From the NCBI GenBank assembly GCA_037043235.1, contig JAWRVZ010000278.1, positions 396,001-460,000 on the forward strand: a stretch of DNA of 64,000 bases. Reading direction: 5' to 3'. Within the stretch, counting starts at the first letter, position 1. Every line of letters starts with the position of its first letter. The notes under the pieces are model-generated. The model saw nothing but the letters and a program-made list of their open reading frames with translations. It searched no databases and had not been told where the DNA came from. This document shows positions 36,954 through 49,785 of the stretch, piece after piece. The stretch is from Rhodeus uyekii (Eukaryota > Chordata > Actinopteri > Cypriniformes > Acheilognathidae). The translations under genes and the position numbers were made by a program.

Positions 36954-37880
36954 GTTTAGAGTGCAGACTATCTTGAAAACTTGCCTTGACGTCTTCAGAC
37001 AAGAGGTTTTTAATCTGGAGCTTCCTTTTTATGGTACGTCCTTGTTTGGACCTGGGCTTGAAATAAAAATTTAGCTTGTATCGAACAAGACGGTGATCTG
37101 TATGGCACTCTGCGCTACGCATCACTCTGGTGGGAAGGACATCTTTTAGGTCCCTCTGACATACTATGATGTAATCGATTAAATGCCAGTGTTTTGATGC
37201 ATCCAGGTCGTTTTCAGACTGTCTTTCTGTTGAAATATGGTGTTTGTGATGGTGAGCTGTAATTCTGCGCAAAATTCAAGAAGCAGATGCCCATTGTCAT
37301 TGCAGCCACCCACGCCATGTTTCCCAATGATTGCTTTCCAGGTATCAGAATCTCGGCCCACTCTTGCATTGAATCCATCTCCATCCATCTCCAAGGATGA
37401 TTATTTTATCGCTCTCTGGGACGCTCTTGAAAAGTCTGCGCAGGTCAGCGTAGAATTTAGAACTTTTCAGAAGAATCTGCCTGTAGTGTTGGAGTATATA
37501 CACTGAAGAGTGTTGCATGTTGTTGATTTCCTAACGAGAGACGCATGGACATGATGCGGTCTGTGTGACCAATTGGAAGGTTTGATAATTTAGTGGCGAT
37601 TGAGTCCTTGACCATGAACCCAACTCCTGAAAAACGTTTTTCAGTTTTTGGTTTTCCTGACCAGTACAAAGTGTATCCAGCTCGGAGTTCTCTTAAACTT
37701 CCCTCCTCTGAAAGGCGGACTTCGCTAAGTGCAGCAATGTCAACAGCAAGGCGAGAGAGTTCATGTGCAATTAAGGCAGAGCGTCGTTCAGGTCTGTTGC
37801 TGTCAGTTGAATCTAGCATTGTCCTGATGTTCCAACAAGCCAGTTTTAGTTTTTTCCCACGATATAAGGCCGGTGGGACA
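36793..37880 (-). pseudogene. LINE endonuclease domain, frameshifted
   Basis: Three frames together read an apurinic-type endonuclease: ACWNIRTM near 37835, IAALSEVRLSEEG (37819-37457 frame), GFNARVGRDSDTWKAIIG (37394-37179 frame) and HLIDYIIVCQRDL ... AECHTDHRLV (37272-36793 frame). The conserved Asn, Glu, Asp-x-Asn and terminal Asp-His residues are visible across the pieces. A small tandem duplication (ggatggagat) near 37385 and indels near 37200 and 36800 break the frame. Confidence 0.85.
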
Positions 37881-38779
37881 TGCCTTGATTTTTCTGTTAA
37901 ATTTTGACCGCGTTGTAAGATGCCCGCTGGCTGCGGTTTGCCAACTGGGGTGTAAGGAGACGAGCTTTGTTTAAGCCACCATTTCTAGGCCCTTCTCCGT
38001 GTGGAGCAAGCAGTGCTGTCCCTAAAAAAGGCTGCTTGGACACTCAGGCTGCTGCCGGGTGATGATGTCGTCTCCAGATCAACATCAGACGACCAAAGGC
38101 CTGAGTCGCCTGCATGCAGGATTAGAACTGCGGCTTCCAGTGACATCTTTCACCTGCCGTTTTCGCCCCTTTCCCAACGCTGCAGGGCTTGATAGTCACA
38201 TAAACAGTAGACAGTAGACAATAGACGGTCCTTCATGCCTGCGCAATGGAGTTTTTAGGTGAAGTTCGGTCTGCGCAAACTGACTCGACCCTTTAAACCT
38301 GAGTTTCATTTGCCATGGCCTGGCGAGCCAGGACAGTGACAACGAGGTCCACAGGTCGTAGGTTTTATATCGGAGTTTCCTTCTCCTATGCAGATGACCA
38401 ACCATGGCTAAAGAGATCTGCATTCCCTGCTATTTGGTCCATAGCTGGTCGGCCACAGATGCAATCCACTAATACATATGGTGCTTCCTGGTCCCGAACA
38501 CTTGGCAGTTGATCTATAAAGACCTTCCGTCCTAGCCGTTGACTTCCTTGTAGAAGTTTATACGCCTAGTGATGCAGTGTTAACATCACCCCCTCAACGT
38601 CGTTTAGCCCGCTAGCTGAAGCGGTGTACCGGGGTATGCCAAGAAAAATTTCCCTCTTGGAGGCAGACGTGAGAGTTGGGAGATGGATGAGGACCAGTGT
38701 GTCTGTCCACTCAAGAGTGCAGCTGCCAGACAACAAAGGTACTACCTCTATCTAGAGCCCCCTATACCCCTACAAACAT

Positions 38780-40290
38780 ACAGTTGCCAAAAATATATAT
38801 AGTTATTTGGTTATTTTTTGTGTCTGCTAACGTGTTTTGTAGAGACACTTCTGTTATGTTACCTTCATCCTTATGAATATTTTTTTTATTTATGGTAAAT
38901 ATTAATAGATTAATAAATAAATAAATATTGAATAAACATTGCAAGAAACTGGAGTATTTGGGTATTCTTTCAGCATCGGTGTAGAAGGGCACAAGAGAGA
39001 AGCGTTAACAGAACCGAACTTTATTTTTATTTTTTAAATGGATCTGAATAAAAACTGCTTCTCAGTTCCCAACCCCACTAATAACGGAAAAATATAATCC
39101 AATGAGTTCATGCTTTGGTGCATGATGTCCCAAAATAGATGTTAAATGCATTACAAGACACCAAGTAATTCATATTTGGGGTGAACAAAAGGTTGACATT
39201 AAGTGGAAACTACATAGGGAATGGAAGCGTCCTAAGAAACAACCTGCTTTACAGAGTCCAAGTTTACCGCAAGATTGGACAATAGATTTAACATGATCCA
39301 TTGGGATTCATTATCCTGCTTCTTCTTTTTTTTAAAGAGGTCATGCTGAGTTCTGATTCATTGAACTATAACTTGGCAACACAACCATCTTCTTCAGGAG
39401 ACCCGATGGAAACTTGTTCCTCACGATTGCCATTGCCACTTTAACTGCTTTTCCATGCAATCGCTCCGGTACCCCTGTGCAGAAAAGGGGCCAAGAGATG
39501 CTGGGTTTGAACCACAGCCCAGACGAGTCACCATTTAACCGGTGATCCCAGCATTGTGGTTAACCTCCAGATGTTTCAGTCCTTCCTACTGTAAATTTGG
39601 GGTTTAGGCAACAGGCACAACTCTACTACCATCCTTACGGATGCCATTCCAGTGTTACATTCAACCTGCAATGTCCAGGTTCATGCACAATGTTACACCC
39701 CTGATTATTAAGGTGTAAAGGGAATAATTCAGTACTTCAGCAAGTAAATTCTTTACAATAATACAGTGGGGAAGATGAATGGGACAGGTTTAGGTACCAC
39801 ACATGACTCGTGCGAAAAACAATATGAAGGTTTTACCAACACTATACATGGCCAAATGACAACATTAGCCAAAATTAACAAAAGAGCATCAACAAGTAAC
39901 AAGCTCTTTATGAAAGCGCCGCCTATACCGGGATTGGGAAAGAAGTGGAGACGATATCACCACCTCCAACAATGATTTACAGGTAGTAGAACCAATGGTG
40001 AAAAATTATGTTTTTATGTCACTTCTGACATTGTTTTTATGACATTAGTACTTGTTGGCAGTAATTTCCTCTGTCTTGTAAATAAATTTCATTCTGAAAA
40101 TACAGAAATAATTGCAGTTATTGTACAAGTCTTACTATTACAATATTGTAATTAATATTACAATTTATATTAAGCACTTTTTTATATTATTATATATATA
40201 CTAGTATATTTTTCCAGAGATGTCAATACTTTTTTTTTCAGTAGCTATTACTTCAGTCTTCAGTGTCACATGATCCTCATAAATGCTTTT
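38780..40290. other. No supported gene
   Basis: AT-rich, with a moderately GC-rich block at 39400-39720 that shows no domain. The 69-codon frame at 39766-39975 is unrecognised and not called. Confidence 0.5.
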
Positions 40291-40297
40291 GATATAT

Positions 40298-40443
40298 TTA
40301 CATTCATGCGTTTGGCAGATGCTTTTATCCAAAGCGACTTGCATTGCATTCAAGAAACACATTGAATCAGTTCTTCCTTTCCCTGGGATTGAGCCCATGA
40401 CCTTGATGTTATAAACACCAATGCTGTTCTGATTGAGCTACAA
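40298..40443 (-). mobile_element. tRNA-derived SINE (V-SINE-like)
   Basis: On the minus strand: a tRNA-like head with a decayed B box (reverse of gggattgagcccatgacc), a body, and the LINE-like tail ctttggataaaagcatctgc. It has the same layout as the copies at 49790 and 3918/6120. Confidence 0.75.
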
Positions 40444-40834
40444 GAAAGCTGTTTAGTCTGATTTAATACTCAATAAACATTTTATCTTCTTTTTCTTCAT
40501 CTTCTTCTCAGGTTAAAAATATGGAAAGTGTAAAATTATTATTTTTCAGGACTCTTTGATAAACTTTGAAGAACAGTATTAATTTGAAAGTGTAATGATA
40601 AAAGTCTTCACTGTCATTTTTTTTTTAAATCAATTTAAGGCATCCTTGTTGAATGAAAATATTTCATTTTTCTGGAATTTTCTTTGAATGCCACAGATAT
40701 AAAATACATAAATATGATTTATTGCACATTAAATGAAAATGCTAAGTAAAGAAAATATTAAACGTTTGTGTAATTTTATTTCATGCTATAGTGCATTTCA
40801 GTTTAGTTTGTGTAAACTAACTTTTTGCTAAAGG

Positions 40835-40905
40835 GATAATTTTAACCAAAAATTCTGACATAATTTATTTACCGTCATGTTGTTCCAAACCCATAAGGCT
40901 TTAAA
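40835..40905 (+). repeat. Fragment of the inverted-repeat element end
   Basis: Starts taaagggataattttaacc and continues into atgttgttccaaaccc. It resembles the left end of the element at 11112. Confidence 0.5.
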
Positions 40906-41629
40906 TAATATTCAAAACATAGTATTCATAGTATACATAATATTCTCTCATAATTTGGGCCATTCATTGGAAGTATGTTGAGTACGGTAATCAATATTTT
41001 CAAGCTTCAAAGCATTTATAAATACGTTGTAAAACCAATCCATCCATCAAGCAGTCTAACTCAAGTCTTCTGAAGAAACATGATTTAACAGAAATCTAGA
41101 ACAGATTTAATTTGCTTTTATGCACATTTAAATATTGGTCAACATAAATACATATACTAAATCAAATATAGAAGAGAAGGTCAGTCGTGCGTGTTTGATG
41201 CACTTTGATGGTTCTTGCAGAAGCGTGACATGAGTTAACATGACACAAGGCAGACTGGCACAAGAGCACATATTTATGTTCACTAAACTGCGGCGTATGA
41301 TCTCTATAATTGTATTTAGCCTCTGCGTGGGACTGTATGCAGATTTTAGACTGCACACTAGGCTTTGTGTATGTAACATGAATTAGAAACAGAAGTTTCT
41401 GACTGAAGCCTGATTTACAGATTACAAAGTCAACGCATCATACTTACAAAATGCAGCGAGATAAATTGGGTCAACTGGATTGAATGACGGAATTTGAAAT
41501 TATTGTAAAACCTGGAAAGTGTATTTGAATATGAAATTTGAATAATATTCAAATTAGTCTCCGTCTCCACTCCATCACAACTGTTCTGACTTCCTGATCC
41601 ACTCTGTCAATTGTAGTTCACACTACAAC
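40906..41629. other. No supported feature
   Basis: AT-rich non-coding DNA with nothing recognised. Confidence 0.5.
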
Positions 41630-41707
41630 ATGGCAAGTGGAAATACTAGTTTAATTCAGCCTTTTTTGTTTGAACCAGAAACTGAATCAGAAGGTGAAGA
41701 AGAGTGA
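41630..41707 (+). pseudogene. Short coding remnant of a multicopy fish family (tentative)
   Basis: A 25-codon frame, MASGNTSLIQPFLFEPETES and an acidic end. The IQPFLFEPE start resembles the N-terminus of repeat-borne proteins that fish annotations often label P2X7-like. Nothing else of such a gene follows, so it is at best an exon fragment. Confidence 0.3.
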
Positions 41708-41929
41708 ATTATATTGGCTCATCCACTTGACAGTGAATCAGAATGATTAATTGTGACGGAGGCCAGCTAGAAAGACCTGTGCGAGTAAACCAGGGGTTGC
41801 ATTGGTGCCGTGACCCAGATGGGATTCAGGGGGTGAGTGTAACAGAGGTCAACTAGTAAGTTGCTGTTAGTGTGCACACTTCCCATTCTCAGCAATGATG
41901 TTAAATGATGAATTTGAACATGGTTTGTC

Positions 41930-42145
41930 TTTCCACTGTTGCCTCTGACTTGCTTAGTTGGGAACACTTAATACTTAACACTTGAGATTCATCAATGTTA
42001 TTGATTGGCCTGCCTGGCCTTCTTGAGCTGTGGTACAGCCAAAACAAACTTCGTTGCATTGTTTTCCTGTTATCTCTGTAAAGCTGCTTTGAAACAATCT
42101 GTTTTGTAAAAAGTGCTATATAAATAAAGGTGACTTGACTTGATT
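41930..42145 (+). mobile_element. 3' UTR fragment of the L2/CR1-group LINE
   Basis: Shows the same 3' end as the element at 3956 (agctgctttgaaacaatct, then aaaggtgacttgactt), here on the + strand. Only the 3' UTR is present, so it is a heavily 5'-truncated insertion. Confidence 0.8.
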
Positions 42146-42149
42146 TAAA

Positions 42150-44855
42150 ACACCACATAGACATGTGTAACAATATTCAAACCAAACTGAAACACCGTGA
42201 TAGACCCCCCACAGAAGAATTTACACAATTTAGAAGTTAATGCAAACACTGCCTTATGTTCAGTTTACAAATGAATTTATGCTAATAGGTTGGTCTGTTG
42301 TAACCTAAATATTATATTAATGTGCAACTAAGGACTCCCTCTTTACCATAGTTTACAGCATTAGCAGAGATAATTTTTTTCATCCTTAAGAAACTTTTAA
42401 TTTTAATTGAATAAAGACAGAGACACAATCTGTTCAGTAAATCACTGTGTAATAAAAAACCTTCAATTTTGTGTACCGTTACACCCCTAAGAAACATATA
42501 AACAACATTAAAATCTTGATTTTCACCACAGGGGTTCTTTGAATGAAAAATGAGCATTAGCAACTTCTATTTTATGCAAGTTGTTTAGTTGTCAAAGCTC
42601 ACAAACAGAAGCACCCTTAGTTAAATAGATCATTTGATCAGCTGCTTCAACCACTAAAGTAAATGTTTTTCCTTGCACCGATGTTATAACATGTACATGA
42701 GGCCACAGCACCATGTGGAATTATTTGAATGTGAGTAAGCAAGGCCTTGTCCCTCTAAAAAGGGACTTTTATATCACCATGAAACACATTATTGCATTCC
42801 TTCACTTGCGATGACATACGTCTTTGAAAATTTTCCATTTGCACTTACTTTTACGACAACGTGTTTCACCCAAACCTCGAAATATGGGTTGTTTGATGCC
42901 GAACTTGAACTGGTCTTTGGTCATTTTTTGTTTTTTTTGTTTGTTTGTTTGTTTGTTGTTGCCAATGTGGAGATAAATATTGTGTCTTATTTAATGTGAA
43001 ATGAAAGGCATCATGGGTCAAAGATTGAAGTCTTTTTAGTTGTGGTCAGAAAACAGGGTAAATGATGATGTGGTAAAACTGGCTGTGACTTTTGATTTAA
43101 AATTGAAGGCCTGATGGTACTTCCCTAGTGTACTTCTCAACACCATTTGCATTAAAACAGTCCTGTTAGCTGTAACAGATGCTTTGACAGTTATTGCAAA
43201 CTACAAAACACGAACCACACTAATATTAAAACCAGGCTGCTTTTCTTATGGTGCAGCAGGCAAACTAATATTTGCCCTGGAATAGCTGTTGACCTCAGCG
43301 TACCTCAGTTTTTCATCATGTGGTGACGTTTTTCAAGTTTGGTTGACAAATCAATGAAACACCTCATTAAATCGTGAGCTGAACACTAACAGACGTTAAT
43401 AAGTTGTTCATAACACAGAGTTTAATGACTTTAACAATGTCCAATGGCTAATATTCTAATATTAGCCTGTGAAGTGGAAGAGTGAAAATGTTCAAACATT
43501 GTACTTTTTCCTTTTAAAAGCAACACATTTGTTTGTACCTTTTGGGCAGGTTGAACCTTACAGCATCAACAAATCAAAAGTTGACATTCCGCAAAACGTA
43601 AAAGCGTTTTATCAGTTGAACATATCTCGTGAGAAAGAAGTGTGCCTTGAATGTGCACTCATTTCTACACTTCAAATCTTAAAAGTGTTCTTCATTACTG
43701 TTTCTTAATAACACACTTTTTAAAAGTGCACTGTAATAATGTCAAATGAAAATTTTACTAAAGCTTGTTGACCATAACATACTAAAGCATATGTAAAGTA
43801 CTTGATTATCATTTAAATGTATTGTAAAATTTGATGTATCCCAATTACTGTATTGTAGTTTAATTGCAATTTCATCATACAACATGGTGTAATAATTCCA
43901 AATGCATTTTAATACATGACACAAGTTTTAATAGAAATGACATTAAAGTATACTTTAGTTTACCATAAATACTTGTCAATACATTCAGCAGTAACTTTAA
44001 CCATATTTTAAAGACAACTGAATTAATTATGAACTTTCATATATATATTTATATACTTAAGTTTTACTTAAATGCGTCAGAAAACACTTTTTCTTTACTA
44101 TATGCTAATTGCATTTAATGTAAATTTTGCATTTGATTGAAAATAACAGTCAATTAAGTGTCAAATATTACATTGTTCACATTTATTTAGAAGTATGTTA
44201 TAATAATAATTAAAATACATGCTAAACCATTATTAAGGGTTATAAATCCTTTGAGGAAGAATAGAAGTTCTTCAGTTGGTTTTATGTTATTAATAATACA
44301 TTGGATTATTCAATACCATTTCTTTATTTAACAGTTAAAATGTCACCTATTTTAAAATGACAATAGTTTTATTCCTTTTTAGTGGTTTTTAATCAGAAAG
44401 TGTGACAGTGAAAGGTGGGGGCAGTAGAAAGACTAATGTTGTCATATTACCAGTTGTATTAGAGTAAACAGTGCTTAATTTATACACTTTAGACAAACTT
44501 TACCAAAAAAAACCTTTTCCTTCAGTATTTTACTGCTCGTCCTGCACCGTTAATGCTACAGGCATGAATGACACCTCTGGCTTATTGGTTGTTATAACTA
44601 AAGTATAGTATTGTGTTAAAGTCAGCATGAAGTAAAAAATGCGATTGTATTTCCTCCCAGTTTTGACAGACATCCGAGTGAAACAGCTTCCAGAACAATT
44701 AAAAAAATGTAGATTTGACTTTGACCGAGGGGAATTGATCGGATGGTTGTGGTTTGCTATTGGCTGATCTCATGTGATTGACAGGTCCCCCCCCCCCCCC
44801 CCCCCTCATCATGAAAGAAGAGAAGATAAAGATAAATAAGTGCTTGTATGAATCA
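42150..44855. other. No gene; dispersed repeat and C18 tract
   Basis: AT-rich. 43600-44100 resembles 15400-15780 (aaatcttaaaag, aaagtgcactgtaataatgt). A run of about 18 C is at 44787-44804. No coding frame is supported. Confidence 0.5.
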
Positions 44856-44859
44856 TTTA

Positions 44860-45617
44860 CAGTAGAACCCCGACTTACGAAATGCTCTACGTACGAAAAA
44901 TTCAACATACGATAAAAGATTTCGGTTTTTTTTCGCCCGATTAACGACAAAATGATCGAGATGCGAAAAAACACTTCAGAGTTTTGTTTTGAAATTCGCG
45001 CTGATTTTGGTTCGGGTTGAATGAAGGCTACAGTTTGTCCGGCCAGAACAATGATGTCTCACTCAGGGAATAATCCAAAACTGGTATTAAAGGTGCATAG
45101 ATGTGTAGTTACGCATGATCGATAAAACCTCAACGATTGGCACTAATTCCCTGTATTTCACTCAATAAACTATATACAATCTTCATCCGATCTCTTTTAC
45201 CTTAATCATCCGTCAGCTCTCTCAGGTGGAAAGTTTTGGAATAGTCCATTTCGTACTGAATGACAGGGATGGCTGGAATAGTCCATGTAAGAAGGGGAAC
45301 ACTTTTTACAATCCTGCTCTCCTATTGGTCAGCATTGTGCCTAGTTAACATAAACCTTTTTCTAATCACTCACCGTGGATGTGAAGATTGTTGCTGAAGT
45401 CAAAATGAAGAAGAGGATGCTTTACATTGCATTGAAATAGGAAATGATTGGGAAGTATGGAGTTGAGATGCGCTTTATCCCATGCTAAATGTGGTGTTAT
45501 AGTTGGGCTTGGAACGGATTAAGCAATTTACATGTAAAAGCCTGACCGACTTACGTAAAGATCGACTTACAAAGCCAACCTCGGAACGGATTAATTTGGT
45601 AAGTCGGGGTTCTACTG
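44860..45617. mobile_element. pogo/Tigger-like non-autonomous element
   Basis: CAGTAGAACCCCGACTTAC at the left and its near-perfect inverse gtaagtcggggttctactg at the right, flanked by TA. 758 bp. Interior near-palindromic texts (acgtacgaaa, gatcgacttac) are typical of this group. No transposase. Confidence 0.9.
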
Positions 45618-45619
45618 TA

Positions 45620-47028
45620 TATTAAATACTACCACAATCCGTGAAGTGCAAATACAGTATTGATTTCATGGTGACTTAACCAAAGTTTAGCAACCGCAAA
45701 GCAACGCCCTTAGCATTTAACACTATAACTGTGATTTACACAAAGACAAACACATCTTATAATCTACAGATTGTGTTTTGATTGGTTGTTTTCCCGTCAG
45801 ACCCACAATATGCAAAATGCAACAAGGAGCAAAAGATTTGGGTGTTTTGAACAAAACAAGCTCATCTCATTTGTGGATCTCCCAAATGTCGACTATGTTT
45901 ATAAATATTCCATTTCTGGTACTTCCATCTTAGTTTGGGACGCTACAGAAATGGCATTATAAGGTTTTAAAGCAAGTCAATGTCTGGAATGCCATCATCC
46001 CTTACCTGATCTTTGTGATAGTGATGTGAGTAGCTTTAAAACAAGCTGGGATGTGCATGTGCTTTGTATCACACTATGAAATGTCCTCAGTGCTGGTACA
46101 TCGCAACCGCCGCTCTGACCCCTTACATCACCGAACGCAGCGACCGTTGAAGAATCCCACATGTGAAAGCCTTCAGAGACGCACTTTGAGAAAAGCATTC
46201 AAAAAGAGGTGTAATAAAACCGTTATTTATAGGACTCAAACAGACATGTAGTTTGTCTTGAACCGGCTCCAAACGGGCAGAGCAGTCACTCGGTCTTTGC
46301 TGAAACACTTAGCGTGGATCTCAATGGCACACATCCTCCATGCTTACTGATCTAAACTTCTCTGCTTTTTCCGCCACATGAAAGCTGAAAAGTATATTAA
46401 AAATTAGGCATATAACATTTTGTGGTCGTGGTTAAAAAAAGACACAGAAAAATGTTCTTGGATATTTTTTATGATGTCATAGGGAAAAATCTACAACATC
46501 ATTAAATGTATGAGAATATGAGGAGTATAGTTTGTTATGCCAAACTTTCAACATGGCAAAGAAACGTGTGTTGGACTCATTAAAGCCTAAAAAGAAATCT
46601 AAAGACTAGAATATAGAAGAGACTTTTTATTTTTTAACACTAGCAGTCACCCCATGAGGAAAGCATTACAAATGTATCAAATTGGTTTGCTAATAATTTA
46701 CCAATACACACAGTTCACTGCAGCTTCCAACACTAGAGGCAGTAGCATGAAGCATAATTATGATTACAGGGGCAGATTATCAATCAATCAAAGGAATCAT
46801 TCTGTAATTTAGTGTTAATTTCATGCCCATGGATGATAATTATATTTCTCTCTGACAACTTCAGAAATATCAAATGATATCCATTAAGAGGATGCATGCT
46901 ACAATCTCACACCAACATGTTATGCACCCTGTTTTTCACTTTATTTTTTAAAGTGAATGAGTTTGAAATCATGGACCAAAATGTAAAAGTCAATACGGTC
47001 TACATCTACTTTATTTTTACAAACAAAA
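45620..47028. other. No supported gene
   Basis: Non-coding sequence between two transposons. Frames of 60-70 codons around 46000-46300 overlap on both strands with no domain. Confidence 0.5.
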
Positions 47029-47030
47029 TA

Positions 47031-47662
47031 CAGTAATGCCTTGAGAAATGAGTGCCCTGACAAATGAGTATTTCGAGATACGTGCAAGCCCTCCAGAAAA
47101 CATTTGCTTTGAGATACGAGCAGCTCACAGATGCTGATGCTGAGAAGATCGAACACGAGTGGGGAATGTTCACGCTATAATGTTTTAGAGATTATAATGA
47201 GCTCTTGTGTTCCCGTTTTTTTGCATGTAGATGTGTTATCTGCTCGCGAATGTAACTTACGCCATTGTCGACTTCTGTACGCATCTCCCACGAGTCTCCC
47301 GTATTATGTTACATAATCTATGTCATCCCTCCCTCCTCTTCTTCCTCCGCACATGCCGTCATTAGCCGCTACTGTGTCGTCTGTCTCGAAGGAAAAAACT
47401 CATAATTAAAACCACATTTTATTTTATATCACAGGAATCCTATACTATGATTTTGTGTGTGTGTGTGTGTGTGTCTCTATAGCAATTAAAACCAGATTTT
47501 TTCCATTGTTATTAGCACTAATAAGAGAGTTTTTTTAGAGGACCGGAATGGATTCATTTTTTTCCTGTTATTTCTTATTCGAAATAATGATTTGAGATAC
47601 GAGCAACTCGAGTTACGAGCTCGTCCTGGAACGGATTATGCCCGTATCTCAAGGTATTACTG
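47031..47662. mobile_element. pogo/Tigger-like non-autonomous element, second family
   Basis: CAGTAATGCCTTGAGAAATG at the left, gtatctcaaggtattactg at the right, flanked by TA. 632 bp, with an internal GT microsatellite at 47454-47473. Its right third recurs at 49349-49549. Confidence 0.9.
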
Positions 47663-48069
47663 TATCTTAGAAAAATGTAATCTTCTCGCAACTAAGAAAA
47701 TATTTCATTTTATTAATGTCAAAATAATTCTGTCAATTATGTTACTAACCCTAAAATCTAAATGATTCATCTCAAAACCATGTGACCAGCATCATAGGAT
47801 GTCATGTTTTTTTGTTTGTTTGTTTGTTTTTTTACAAAAAAAACAATCAAAATCCATGGTCACCAATGATGAGCAAAGGAACAAAGGAAACAGGAAATAA
47901 TTACAACTTTTTTTGTAAAATTGTTGTTTTTGCTAAAAGCAAGATTTTGCAGGCAAAAAGGTCCAATGTCTATTATATGTTTTTTTTAAACAGTAAATGT
48001 GTCTGCGCTTTTAAGATGTTAACCCCTCAACACTGTACTAAAAACTAAAATTATTTTCTTTGGGTTTTT

Positions 48070-48265
48070 ATCTTAATGACTCCCGTTCACACGGATCTGT
48101 GAAAACGAGTAAATCGCTGTATTACTCATGCCAGGCCAGTAGATGGCGATGTCACTTTGTAAACAATTGTAAAGTGTCACATTTGTAAAGATTTTTTTTT
48201 TTTAGTTTACATGGAGATGATAACGATATACTTTGAAACACGTTTTTAAAGCGCCATTATCAGGT
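48070..48265 (-). mobile_element. MITE copy 2 (family shared with 14748)
   Basis: Reverse complement of the 14748-14985 family: cggatctgtgaaaacg near its start, ccagtagatggcgatgtcac in the middle and agtttacatggagatgat further on. Confidence 0.65.
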
Positions 48266-48269
48266 AAAT

Positions 48270-49345
48270 GAACCCAGAACATATGAAAAGTTTCTTTATT
48301 ATATTCCTCTCAATACACCATTTAAAACTTGGTAAACCAGTAAACAAGTTTCTGAAAATACTAATAATACTAGTAATGAAAAGCAAAGATTAAAAAAAAT
48401 GAAAAGCTGGGCTTGTCAAAAGGGTAAAACCTCCTTTTTGGAGGTTTGAACTTCCAAGCATCCAGAAAAAGACAAGATATTTAAGCACTGCACCGCATCA
48501 CCATGACTGAAACACTGAAATAATATATTTCCTTACTTACTCTTTAAATGTTCCCTACTTCAATTTGCAATGTGACTGTCCTAGATACTCCTGGCATCAA
48601 CTCAGCTATAGATGCGACTCACGACTGCACCATTCTGCTGTCGAAAGGCATCTTTCTCCATTGGCAACCAGTTAAAAGAATCTTTCATTTGATTAAATAA
48701 GCTACATATAAATCAATAAGCATTTCATGATATGATAGTAGATGTGTAGCCAGTGATTCTTTAGCCAGCATGAAATGGATATATATGTTTCCCTGTCCGC
48801 TGCCGTTGACGTCACCGTTCAGACTAGTCACTAGTGAATGGCTTGTGACTGAGCGCATTCTTGCGGTGCCATCAGCCAATCGGCATTGGCATGACATCAT
48901 CTTCCTGTGCATTTATGGCTAGGCAACTGCCAGTGAATGGGAATGCTAATGGATGGCTTTCTCCAGGTATTACAGACCTCCTGGATCTCTCCAAATTCCC
49001 ATTCAAGAATATTCTGCAGACGCTCCGATGGGCTCGACCACAATGCTTTGAAAGAGCTACATTAAGAGTAATGGCCACAATCTTTCTGAGTGCAACCAGT
49101 GTCCTTGAAGACATTTGCATCCACTGATGCTTTTATCCAAAGCAGTTCACAAAAGCGATTCGTCTTGAGTGGACAATTATGTTAGAAGTGATGCGATGCT
49201 CAGTTCTAAAGCTGGTTAAAAAAGTATGTGCAAGTACTTCAAGTGTGCCGGAGAAAGGGTTCGATATAACTATAATGTTTTACATTTATCAACAATTAAC
49301 AAATTAATATTTACTTTTAATATAATGATTAGGTGAATATATACT
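48270..49345. other. No supported gene
   Basis: Contains an 88-codon frame (48861-49127) without a recognised domain, next to a CRE-like tgacgtca near 48808. A stray SINE-tail scrap, gatgcttttatccaaagcag, is near 49128. Neither is convincing as a gene. Confidence 0.45.
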
Positions 49346-49348
49346 ATA

Positions 49349-49549
49349 ACAGGAATCCTTATATACAATAATTATTTGTGTGTGTCTCCATACCAATTCC
49401 ACACATTGTTATAATGACTAATAAGAGAGTTTTTTAGAGGGCGGTAAAAGGATTAAAAATAAATTCTGTAATTTCTTATGGGGAAAATTATTTGAGATAC
49501 GAGAAATTTCAGTTACAAGCTCGTCCTGGAACGGATTATGGTATTACTG
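49349..49549. mobile_element. Right-end fragment of the 47031 element family
   Basis: caggaatcct, ctaataagagagttttt, then gctcgtcctggaacggatta and the terminal ggtattactg plus TA match the right third of the 47031 copy. Confidence 0.85.
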
Positions 49550-49785
49550 TACCAGTACATATGTTTACTCTATATTTGGCCTGATGTATATGCCTTTACA
49601 TCTACTGTCACCATGAATTCAATTTTTTTTTTTTTATCCAAAGGATTGTTTTTCTTTTTTCTTTCTTTTTTTACAACCTGTCACTAACATGAGTTAGTGA
49701 CAGGTTGCAAATCCTGATGTAATGGACTTCATAGATGGTAAACTGTTAGTTGGCACAAATAGCTTAATTATTACATAAAAACCCT

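Larger units (their letters stand above)
34603..38768 (-). mobile_element. Full-length-looking APE-type LINE with 11-bp target duplication
   Basis: 4,166 bp on the minus strand between two copies of CCTACAAACAT (34592-34602 and 38769-38779). Order on its own strand: about 0.9 kb leader, endonuclease, reverse transcriptase, C-terminal zinc-finger-like segment, short 3' UTR. There is no convincing ORF1. The clade is not fixed; the single ORF and compact size fit RTE-, jockey- or Nimb-like groups. Confidence 0.9.

Noticed and set aside
44787..44804. C18 tract as a structural or regulatory element
   Set aside because: Simple homopolymer; nothing around it supports a function.
48861..49127. 88-codon ORF near a CRE-like site
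   Set aside because: An overlapping antisense frame of similar length exists, no domain is recognised, and the end runs into a SINE-tail scrap.
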